From: Cynocephalus volans
Lineage: Eukaryota; Chordata; Mammalia; Dermoptera; Cynocephalidae
Direction: 5' to 3'
NCBI RefSeq assembly: GCF_027409185.1
Contig: NC_084461.1
Coordinates: forward strand, 139,483,001-139,547,000
DNA: 64,000 nucleotides
The notes under the pieces are model-generated. The model saw only the letters and a program-made list of their open reading frames with translations. It was not told the origin of the DNA and did not search any database. Below are positions 38,001 to 47,062 of this stretch, piece by piece. Numbering within the stretch: the first letter of the stretch is position 1; every line of letters starts with the position of its first letter. The position numbers were made by a program, and so were the translations under genes.

Positions 38001-41000
38001 CTAACTTTTGTCCTTCCCTTCCACAGTGGACGGAGGCTATGGCTACCTGAAGGATGCAATGTGGTGGGCTGGATTCCTCACCAGTAAGTGGGTTCTTTGC
38101 TGCTAATAACAGCAGCCTGTTGACAGCACGGAGTGGGTGGGGCGTTTTTGTCTCTATTGCGGACAGTATGAATCTGAGGCCCAGATTCCTAGGGAAAAAC
38201 CCTGATAAAACATTTGCAGGTAGAACATCTTACTTTCATCTCAGATCACTTTTTCAAACCAAAGCCGGTCTTTATCCTTGAAGCATGTACCCACAGAGAT
38301 GTTTGTCTAGGGATGGTAATGATAAAGGTACATTTTCTCAACTACCTGTTGAAACGTAGGGTGATAATATCACTGCCTGTTAGCAGTGGACTCTTGGACT
38401 TCTAAACGGTAGAATCTGAGATTCCTAAACCAACTTCCCCATTCTACAGGCAATTAATTTATAATCCCCTAAGTCAGGTTTTGATCCCTGCCTTAGCCAG
38501 GGCTATCACAGTCATCATCTGCTTTCAAAGGGGACACCCAGGTCATTCTCTACCAGCAGAGAGACAGAAAAGCACTTGCAGAAGTTTGCAAACTAGAAAG
38601 TCAGATGGGAAGAACTTAGGCCCCTTGGGAATGTCAGACTTTTCTAACCACCTGCCCGTTGGTCAAGACTGCACACAATTCCCTTCCTTAGGAAAGGGGA
38701 GTCCAAAGAACAATTGGTATCCAAGGAATCAATAAATGTAGCTGTTTCTATTTGATAATTAATGCTCTAGAACTTACCTTAAATATATAGACCAAAACAT
38801 TGGCAGTCCCTGAGACAAACGTATCTGTGCCTGGACTAGAAGCCAAATCTTGTTCTTGAAGAACAAGAAGGCTTCAACCCACAAAAATTTCATGTGACCT
38901 TGGGCACTGGACCTTAGCTTTGCCATCTTTAAAATGGAAGGATTTGACCAGGAAAGTCTGGGACTGCCCTTTTGATCAGACTCTCCGGGGCAAGAGCATA
39001 AGAATCAGGATTTTAAGGAATGCTGGTCTGGGATTCTGTGGGTGGTTGAACACTCAATGAAGCCATGTCTGCCCAGACTCTTCTGGAATGGAGATGGTGC
39101 ATCTGTCCAACACTAGCCTCTTTTCTCTTTTAATTTCCTAGTGGCTGCTGGAGAAGTTGCCAACTTCGGGGCCTATGCATTTGCACCTGCGACAGTTGTC
39201 ACACCTCTGGGCGCGCTCAGTGTCCTCATAAGGTTATCGTCACTTTTCTAGCCATCTCTGGCTCCTTCCTGCTTTCAGTTTCTTGCAGCCTGGAATTGCC
39301 AAGTGGGGTCAACTGCCAGTCAGCAATCAGGGACCTGGGTTTGTCCCAGCCCCCAGAAAGAGGCAGTGTGCCGTTCAGTGCTCTGGACACTGGGGTTGTT
39401 TGCTGCCACTTACCTCAGCATCCCCTCGACTGACTGGACAATAGAGGGGCAGGACACACCCGAACCAGTGGGAAAGGCTTCCACTGCCACCAGGCTGAAT
39501 GTCTTATGTCGATATTTTGGTGCCCCTATAAGAGAAGCCTACAAGTTAAGAACATGAGCCCTAGAATAACACTACCTAAGTTCTAATCCTTGCTCTAATG
39601 GGCAAGTCACTTAACCACTTTAAGACTCAGTTTCCTCATCTGAAAAATGGTTACGCTAATAACTCCTACCTTGAGGAATTGTTCTGAGGACTGAATGAGA
39701 TAATGCACAGAAGATGCATAGTACTGGCACCAAACAATAACCATGTCTTTCCTATATTGAGGGGCTTACTATGTGCTAAACGTTCTAAATGTATTCCATG
39801 TATTAACTCATTTAATCCTCAGAGCATCCCTCCCTGAGGCCAAGAGAGGTTAAGCAACTTGGCCAAGGTCACCAGATTCCATGTGGCCAGGCCAGGATTC
39901 CAACACAGGCATCTAATTCCAGAGTCCAGGTGTTTAACCACTAAGCTATGTGACCCCTCAAGTAAACACTTAATGAATGTTTGATAGCTTGTAAAATAAT
40001 TGATACCAAATGTGTGTGCTTCCTGCTGTCCCCAGTCCTCCTGAACTATGAACACAGAGCTGGTTCCTACATGGGGGTCCTGAAGCCCATTTGAAGGAGG
40101 CTCTGATTGTTGGCCTAACCCTGGAACCCTTGTAGGTCCCAGCTAACCACACCCAGTATCCATAATTTCCTCTGTTTTCTTTTACCGTCTTGATGACAGT
40201 TTTGCAACATGTATGCAGTCAAAAACAAACAAATAGAACCATGACTCACTCTGCACAACGGGACTATCTGATTTTGCAGCTGACGTAGTTGTGATACCAC
40301 TATGGCATATCTGATTAGTTTACAAATTCCCACCCACAGGAAGTTGTGAGAGGCAAGGAGTTCTCCAGAGTGTGACTCCTGCCTGTGCAAATGCCACCAG
40401 ACTCTTATGAACGGGATATTGTGGATAAAATGTTTTTGGTAGTTTTAGAGGAGAGATAGGAGACAAAGGAGCTTAGACTTCAATCTCCTCTCTCTTGACA
40501 CCTAGAACCAGGACTTTTCAAGCTAATTGGGTCCCACGACAGCCAACTGATTTTTACCCTAAATTAACGCCAACTTTGTAGAGAAACTGAAGCATGCCCC
40601 AGCTTGCCCAGTTTCCTCACCCTTTCCTCTCACCTTTTCTGGCTCATCTAGATGTGAGGGGAACAGAAATCATGTCACCGAGAAACAGCAAGGAACTGGA
40701 GGTATTTTTCCCAGAAAAGAGAAGACTCAGAGAAGTCACAAGGATCCTCTTCAGTGAGGTGTATTGGAAAACCCATTGGCTTTATAATAAACAAGCCAAA
40801 GCTGAAAGCCACCTGTCAGCAATGCAAAGAGATGGTGTGTTCATTGGGTAGGAAGGTAGACAAGAGCACTTTGAAGGGCTCTCATAACTCTGCTGTCTGA
40901 GGATATTTCCAGTCTCTGAAAGAAACGCACCTGCATTTCTATTTCTCCAGCACACTTGGCAGCCTGCTCAGAAATGAGTTTCTATTTCACAAGTTTTTGT

Positions 41001-42386
41001 GGGTCTAGAAAAGTTTCCCCATGAGAGAGCAGGACTCTGGTCTGTAGTTCTGTGTGAGTGCTCGCCCAGCCCCTGTTTTCCTTTGAGACGCTGGGGCAGG
41101 CATGGTGCTCTAATCCCTTTCTCCCATCTCCACGTGCAGTGCAATCCTCTCCTCGTATTTCCTGGGAGAGAGTCTGAACCTGCTGGGGAAGCTGGGCTGC
41201 ACGATCTGTGTGGCCGGCAGCACAGTGATGGTGATCCACGCCCCTGAGGAAGAGAAAGTCACCACCATCATGGAGATGGCTTCCAAGATGAAAGACACAG
41301 GTGGGCTGCAAACACCCGGGGAGCAGGGAACATGGGGATGAACCCTGTGGGAGGTGCTGCCTTCTGGAGCAGAAGGCAAACTAAAGAAAGGCATTGGTGG
41401 GCTGGTACTTATCAGCAAGGCCAGCTTAAAACGTTCCTGGCCTGATATCTATGGACATCCTTTATTAAGCGTTTATGATGTGCCAGGCCCTGTTCTGAAT
41501 GCTTAATATGCATGATCTCATTGAATCCCACCATACACCCCATGAGGAAGATCCTATTGCTGGTCCTCTTTGACAGATGAGGAAACTGAGGTCTTGGGGG
41601 TTTCATAAGTTACCCAGGTTATTAAAAGGTTGTGAAGCTAGGACTTCACCATGTTTTCTGACTCTAGAGCCCACGTTCTTAATGCTGTGGGTCGGGGCCC
41701 TAGATGCTGACTGCACCCTCCTTGGCTGAGGTGACCTCTCTCCCTCCCCTCCCGAAGGGTTCATCGTGTTTGCTGTGCTCCTGCTGGTGTCCTGTCTCAT
41801 CCTCATCTTTGTCATCGCCCCACGTTATGGGCAAAGGAATATCCTCATTTACATCATCATCTGCTCCGTAATCGGGGCCTTCTCCGTGACTGCCGTCAAG
41901 GGTCTGGGCATCACCATTAGGAACTTCTTCCAGGGGTTGCCCGTCGTGCGGCACCCCCTCCCCTACATCCTGTCCCTCATCCTGGCACTTACCCTCAGCA
42001 CTCAGGTCAACTTCCTCAACAGGGCACTGGACATTTTTAATACCTCCCTGGTGTTCCCCATCTACTACGTGTTCTTCACCACGGTGGTCCTGACCTCTTC
42101 CATCATCCTCTTCAAGGAGTGGTACAGCATGTCTGCCGTGGACATTGTGGGCACCCTCTCTGGCTTTGTCACCATTATCCTGGGGGTGTTCATGCTTCAT
42201 GCTTTCAAAGACCTGGATGTTGGCCAGACCAGCTTGCCCCACATGCACAAAAACCCAACCCCAACTCCCACCCCACAGCCCACTGTCATTAGACTGGAAG
42301 ACAAGAATGTCCTTGTGGACAACATAGAACTTGCTGGCACCCCTTCACCAGAAGAGAAGCCCAAAGTATTTATAATCCATTCTTAA
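31701..42386 (+). CDS. NIPAL4: NIPAL4 (ichthyin), complete CDS in six exons
   Basis: Join 31701..31737, 34660..34899, 38027..38083, 39142..39232, 41140..41300, 41758..42386 gives 1215 nt, 404 codons plus TAA, and every splice phase fits. The protein belongs to the NIPA-like family of multi-pass membrane proteins related to magnesium transporters. NIPAL4 acts in keratinocyte lipid-barrier formation, and human loss causes recessive ichthyosis. The N-terminus [14 protein letters not shown] precedes about nine hydrophobic segments, the first being [20 protein letters not shown] (about 56-75). A conserved NIPA core follows, [20 protein letters not shown]. The tail ends [12 protein letters not shown]. 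Ala114 and Gly235 are intact; with a 62-residue offset they equal human Ala176 and Gly297, known disease sites. No ATG lies upstream in frame before a stop (31524-31526), so the short 404-residue start is used. Confidence 0.96.
32225..32425 (-). repeat. MIR SINE
   Basis: 'cattatctcattcaatgcttaaaaccactctagaaggtaagtagctattattac' is reverse-complement MIR. Confidence 0.7.
33840..34010 (+). repeat. MIR SINE
   Basis: 'taagagctttggcctcagcatcagaagacc' and 'ggggcctcagtttcttcagctaaaa' are MIR. Confidence 0.7.
34660..34899 (+). CDS. NIPAL4: NIPAL4 coding exon 2
   Basis: The acceptor is CCTATCCAG and the donor is GCTG|GTAGGT. It encodes [12 protein letters not shown] through the first transmembrane segment to LVATGATRA. 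An N-glycosylation sequon NATS lies at residues 40-43. Confidence 0.95.
35400..36230 (+). repeat. ancient interspersed repeat (unnamed), NIPAL4 intron 2
   Basis: It carries the recurring words 'gtgttccaggcagaaggaac', 'catgtgcaaaggctcaga', 'gccacctcatggagggtct', 'ggggagtgacacaatctga' and 'aggatgactcaggttt'. A second copy follows at 36970-37930. The family name was not recalled. Confidence 0.5.
36240..36465 (+). repeat. MIR SINE
   Basis: 'tgcctcagttttctcatctgtaaaagggggataa' and 'gggttattgagaagacaggtaacatg' are MIR. Confidence 0.75.
36901..36939 (+). repeat. (ATCT)n/(ATC)n microsatellite
   Basis: Short ATCT units are followed by six ATC-type triplets. Confidence 0.8.
36970..37930 (+). repeat. 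second copy of the ancient unnamed repeat
   Basis: It has the same word order as 35400-36230 ('gcaaaggccttgggacagaa', 'ttatcctaagagcaattggaagccattgg', 'gaggagtgacataatctgattt', 'ggtggtggcagtgg', 'gatgcctgagagatccaag'). This copy is longer and shows the family better. Confidence 0.5.
38027..38083 (+). CDS. NIPAL4: NIPAL4 coding exon 3
   Basis: The acceptor is TTCCACAG and the donor is ACCA|GTAAGT. It encodes [19 protein letters not shown] and one base of the next Met codon. At 57 nt it is short, and its phase fits both neighbours. Confidence 0.95.
39142..39232 (+). CDS. NIPAL4: NIPAL4 coding exon 4
   Basis: The acceptor is TTTCCTAG. It encodes [19 protein letters not shown] and [10 protein letters not shown], including Ala114. 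The donor is AAG|GTTATC, which lacks the usual purine at +3 and G at +5, yet the reading frame requires this junction. Confidence 0.93.
39545..39755 (+). repeat. MIR SINE
   Basis: 'aagactcagtttcctcatctgaaaaatggttac' and 'ttctgaggactgaatgagataatgca' are MIR. Confidence 0.75.
39755..39955 (-). repeat. MIR SINE, inverted next to the previous one
   Basis: 'ttactatgtgctaaacgttctaaatgtatt' then 'gccaagagaggttaagcaacttggccaaggtcacc' is reverse-complement MIR. The two adjacent MIRs face opposite ways. Confidence 0.75.
41140..41300 (+). CDS. NIPAL4: NIPAL4 coding exon 5
   Basis: The acceptor is CACGTGCAG and the donor is ACAG|GTGGGC. It encodes [19 protein letters not shown], a hydrophobic [11 protein letters not shown] segment, then [21 protein letters not shown]. 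Confidence 0.95.
41455..41690 (-). repeat. MIR SINE
   Basis: 'tttatgatgtgccaggccctgttctgaatgctt' and 'gacagatgaggaaactgagg' are reverse-complement MIR, directly before exon 6. Confidence 0.75.
41758..42386 (+). CDS. NIPAL4: NIPAL4 last coding exon (exon 6)
   Basis: The acceptor is CCCGAAG. It encodes the last four or five transmembrane segments (from [20 protein letters not shown]) including Gly235, then a proline-rich cytosolic tail ([19 protein letters not shown]) and PKVFIIHS. The stop is TAA at 42384-42386. Confidence 0.97.
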
Positions 42387-44200
42387 AGCTTGGAATGACT
42401 GAGGGAGGGGATGAGCCCACCGGTGCAGCCTGACCTCTCAGTTTCAAAACTATCTGGTTATTTTCAGCACCACTTGTTACCAGTGGGCTCTCTTTTCTTG
42501 AGATGTTTATTTATACCTCATCATGTTTCCAGGAGAAAAATCCCTACCCAGTGAGCAGTGGTGGTAGAACTTTCTGGAAACATAGCCTCAATGACCAAAT
42601 ACCCTAGTTTACATGGGTGCAGCAGGTCCCCCAGACCTCCCTTCCCACTGGTTCCATCAGTGCCATCTCTGTGTTGTTGGGAAGAAGATAGAATTTGACC
42701 TGTTGAATGTAGCACAGTCCAAGAACTTCCCTGAGATCCTGGCCATCAGGAAATCTTAGCACCAATTTTTCTTCCTGAGACTGAATCTCCATTCCTTAGC
42801 CCAAGAATGAAATACAGCTGGCTCCCAGAGGCCCAGAGAGCAATGTGCCATGCCTCCCCATCCAGAGATGACAGGGACACAATGTAAAATGTCATGTTGC
42901 TTTTGCTGCTTCCTCTTCGGAGACAGAAGCAAGAACTCGGTTGACCTTCTTACTGTGAAAGCCACCTGATGTCTCAGGAACTATTTCAACCAGCACATTC
43001 CCCGAGCACTCTGGCCTGATGGTCAGCAGCTTGGTGTCTATTCACTCCAGCACCACCCCCACATCCCCACCCCTCTGCTCTCTACTACGTCCTAAGGAGC
43101 AGTCACTGAGACATGCAGGCAATGATCTTAGAACTCAAATCAAAACGACAGCAGCAAAAGATGCCTCGCAGCCAAGCCCTGCTGGCCAAACCCAGTGTCT
43201 CATTTTGCTTTGCTCTGGGACAAGAACAGCAATTGTTCTTCTCTTAAAAGTGGCCTGGCTGTCAAGCTAAAGGTCGGCAGAATGCACTTTCCTTTTCCTC
43301 AAGGAGTCAACCAAAATATGACTTGGGGAGGTGAGGGGATGTGAGTAGCAAAGTCAGGATTTGGCAGAAAACAGTCACATCCTCTCTGGGAATTGGAAGG
43401 TAACTTTTGTGTTTACTCTGGTGCTCAACCAGGAAGCCAGGCGAAAAGGGCTCCAAGATAATTTCTGGGCTGCCACCCTAAAGTCTTGGTCAGTGGGATG
43501 AGCTCTGAATTTCAGTGACCAAGTGGGGGGGGGGGCGTGTGCAGGATTGGCACCAGGTGCATTCTGGCTGTTGACCAGATTGCCAACTAGTCCCTATCTC
43601 TGCTGGAGAGCTGCCCACACTGGGAAGCAGCAGGACATGACTGCTCGAGCACCACCTGCTATGGGACTGCCTTTGGTCCCCTCACATTTGGCCAGAGGCA
43701 TCCACAAAACAAGAGCAGCTGGAGAGAGAGAATTAATATTCCTTCCCTTCCCATCTTCATTCTAGCTGCAAAAGTGTGGGGATTGGTACAAGCACCATTG
43801 AAAGAGAAGTTAGGGAGCCGGTGTATCTGGAGAGAGGGAAGACTTGATCCTTAGCCTCCAGGTTGCTGCGGAGGCTTCCCTGTGTGGTTCTTTCCCTGGG
43901 CCCTGGGTTTACACCCCATTCCCCAAGAGTAGCCAAGCCAAGGCCAAATTCTTACTGGCCTTAGAGCTCCAATGGCTTGGCTGACTAATGGACTGGGTCT
44001 CTGCACCTCCAGCCTTCAATCCCCAGTTTTTAATGAATGTGGATTTCTGTCTGTAACTAAAATGAATGCCACACGTTGGATTTTGAGAATGGCAGTAAAC
44101 TGAGGGCCCTGAGAGTTAGTTTGCAGGGTCAGGAATGAGGACTTCAGAGTGTTTATTCGATACTTGTGTCTTGACCTTCCCTGAACATGGAGCAATTAAA
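42387..44200 (+). other. NIPAL4: probable NIPAL4 3' UTR
   Basis: This is non-repetitive sequence after the stop. No AATAAA was found before an ATTAAA at 44195-44200, which is the best visible polyadenylation signal. The end is uncertain. Confidence 0.35.
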
Positions 44201-44374
44201 CTGGTTCCTCCCATGCTGGGAGGCCAGTCCCAATTTCGGAAAGACCCTGGCTGCCAAGAAAGTCCCTACAGTGTCTTCCATATTTATGCCCTCACTAGAG
44301 TGGGAAAGGTTGTTTTTGGAATAGAGTCTGTTGGAGACAACTCATCCCTAACTAACACCTGAGCCCTTAACAGG

Positions 44375-44565
44375 CACCAGGCAGTGATGCTTCACGTGAA
44401 TTCTCTAACTCCTCAGAAATCCCAAAGATAGACATATTTTTATCCCCACTTTATATCTGAGGAAAGGGACTCAGGTTAAATAATTGCCCAAGGTCACACA
44501 GTCAGGAAGAGTCGAAGTTGACGTCTGGTTCCAAGGCCACAGTCTTAACCACCAGGCACAGTGTG
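44375..44565 (-). repeat. MIR SINE
   Basis: 'atctgaggaaagggactcaggtt', 'ttgcccaaggtcacacagtcagg' and 'cttaaccaccagg' are reverse-complement MIR. Confidence 0.8.
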
Positions 44566-45199
44566 TCTCTCCAAAAGACTATACTTGTCCCCAATTTATA
44601 ATCACCACTTTATTTTCTTGTGATCTGTGTTGTCCCCTATCTGAGTATAAGCTCCATGAAAGTTGGTCTTGATTTACTGCTTATGCTCACTGCCTAGCAT
44701 ATAGTGGGCACTCAAAAAGAATCTATTGAATGAAGGAACAATACCCTTCCAAATAGTCCTTCCTTGCTCAAACTCTTTTGGGGACCAGCTTTCAATCCAA
44801 GGCAGATCCTAGTAGACCCTTGGCATGTTAAGCAGAGCAGCCCTAAAACTGATGTAGTCAGCAGTTTCCGAGCAGGTGGCCTTAGGTGCTTTCGCATAGA
44901 ACACTCCATTGAGGACCACAACCCTTCTGAGGTTGGGATTATTCCCATTCGTATAGCGAAAAGAGCCTCTGGAACTTATTTAGGCTCACACATCTAATAA
45001 GTGGAAGGTCAGGATTGGAGCCCAGGTCTGTCCAACCAGGTTTCCTGCTTTATGCTGCTGGCCAATAGGTATCAACCCAGAGACTGGCTGGTGGAGTGAA
45101 CAGTGACCCGTTATGCAGGCAGGGATGCTTGGGTGGGGACTAATTTCATGAGCCAGCATGTTGGTAGTAAAAGCATTTGTGTTTAGATTGACTTAGGCA

Positions 45200-45370
45200 A
45201 CCTCATAATCATGAGCAGTTAGGAAAGTATAATCAGATATCAAGGACCCCTTCCCAGGGATTTTGTGAAGATTAAATGAGATAATCCATATAAAGAAACG
45301 TAGCATGCAGTGCCTCATGTGTTAAGTACTAAGTAAATGTTACCTACTGTTATGGTTATTACCATTCCAT
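45200..45370 (+). repeat. MIR SINE fragment
   Basis: 'ttttgtgaagattaaatgagataatccatataaag' and 'agtactaagtaaatgttac' are MIR 3' wording. Confidence 0.7.
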
Positions 45371-46338
45371 CTCTCTTAGAGACCCTCCAAATTGAGGTAG
45401 GGATCAGATGAGAGAATGAGGGAGGGACTCTTTTGTGGGCTGGGAAGCACTAATGGATATGAGCTGTGTTATTACCCAGGGCTGTAGAATCAGAAAGCAC
45501 ACCCAACCCTAGTCCTGGCTGCACCTGCCTACCCAGCCCAAAAGACCGTGGGCAAGTCTGTCCCCTCTTTTAAAGTATGATCCCCAGCAATAAGAGGAGG
45601 AAGTGAACAGAGGGTCTCAGCTGTCTTCTGAATGCATAGTGTAGGATGAGAAGAAATGTATTAGAGAATCCTCGGATCAGACCTAATTAAACTAGACCAG
45701 CCTGTGTCCAGGTGCAAAGACAAACAGCTCCCTCTACTGGTCATGGGAAAACCCAGGGCTTTGCGATGGCTAGAGGTGGGCCATAATGGCCTTGCAGACT
45801 GGACTTATGGCTTTGCGGGAACTTTCTGAGGAGTCCACATGTTAAGGATCCTATCCAGTCTGAGCAGTGAGACATTAAAACAAACACACAAAAAAGAGCT
45901 GCCAAACGAAGTAACATTCCAAATGACAAATAATTCATTTTAATTAAATACAAACAAGGAAAAAAGGCACCATAGCCCATTCAAGTATTTTGCATAGATG
46001 TACAAATATTGTAAACAATTAATAGGTGGACAAGAGAGAAGAGGATCTGTTTTCTGTGAAAAAGCTCCCAAATAAAAAGAAAATTCACACTGCCCTGGAT
46101 CCCAGACACATACATACACACAGTGGATGGTGTGGAAGTACGCACAGAGGGTGACTTTGGGGTGCTGGGTGCTGCAGAGCCTCTCCTTAGCAGGCTTTGC
46201 TAGGGATGGGGGCACCTTTCCAGTTGGCATTCCTTTAGCTTTCTTGAGGGTTCAGCAGAGCTGTTACATGCACATTTAACACAATTACCGACTTTAGAAC
46301 TGGTCCCCATTTTGAAAATACAAATCTTCCATATCCTC

Positions 46339-47062
46339 TGTCAAATAACACATTAGGACATAGGTAAGGGAGACTTTATTCAAAAGGATCATTGCAAGAG
46401 ATGGTAAGGGGCTGTTGCAATATGGGGAAAGAGACCACCACAATAAGAGAACACATAAAATCTGCAATTGTCTCAGAGCTGGGGCAAAAAGGGGCTTTTC
46501 TTTCATAGGAAAAAGTCAACAAGGTTAAAAAGGAATCTACTGCAAGCAGGTAGTTACAACTGGGAGCCAGGTGTCCAGGCTAAAACTCCCGGAGACGGGG
46601 GACAAGACCATCTCCCTTGAGGTTTACATTTCAGAGATGGCTCCGAGGCCCTTTTTCTTAAAACATTCCAGGGTCGTTAAACTGGAAGGAGGCTAGTATA
46701 GCATACATCTCCATCTGAACAAAGTGTTTGTTAACTCACGACCAAATTTTAAGCTTCCCTCCTCCCCACCAGACCTTGGACTTCAACCCACCCTCAACCT
46801 GAATCAGTTTACAGATCCTCCTTAACAATCTCATCCCAAAAAGGCTGGGCACAAAACATTCCCTGAACATGGTTCTTTCTAGCCGTGTTTACTCCTTTCA
46901 ATAAAAGAAAAGGCCTTTTCTGCCTGGGCTTTGAGATGCTTGCAGATCTTGGGTAGGTCCGTCCGAGCGGACCCCTGTTGCGATATTCCTTTTCTCTGTC
47001 TTGCAATAATCTTTAGAATAAAGTCTCTCTGTCTGTAAGCTCGGATTTATTTGTATTTGACA
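46339..47062 (+). mobile_element. 724-bp LTR-like foldback element with 4-bp target duplication
   Basis: The element starts TGTCAAAT and ends ATTTGACA, and CCTC flanks it on both sides (46335-46338 and 47063-47066). About 200 bp at each end are degenerate inverted copies of each other. Both arms contain TTGCAAT, then GAATAAAGTCTC, then TTTGACA at matching spacing (plus copy 47001-47062, minus copy 46397-46339), the look of a retroviral R/U5. The inner side also matches (AAAGAAAAGSCC and CTTTGAGA/CTCTGAGA words). The 4-bp duplication fits a class I LTR or a foldback DNA element. No coding frame is present. Confidence 0.65.
46375..46380 (-). terminator. AATAAA in ADAM19 sense, inside the inserted element
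   Basis: TTTATT on plus is AATAAA on minus, within the left arm of the 724-bp element, followed by a TATTTGACA-type U5. It could act as a polyadenylation signal for ADAM19. Use is unproven. Confidence 0.3.

Noticed and set aside
41700-42248. 182-codon antisense open frame over NIPAL4 exon 6
   Set aside because: It is the complement of a well-supported exon; its acidic, Asp/Glu/Gly/His-rich peptide is a shadow of the membrane segments.
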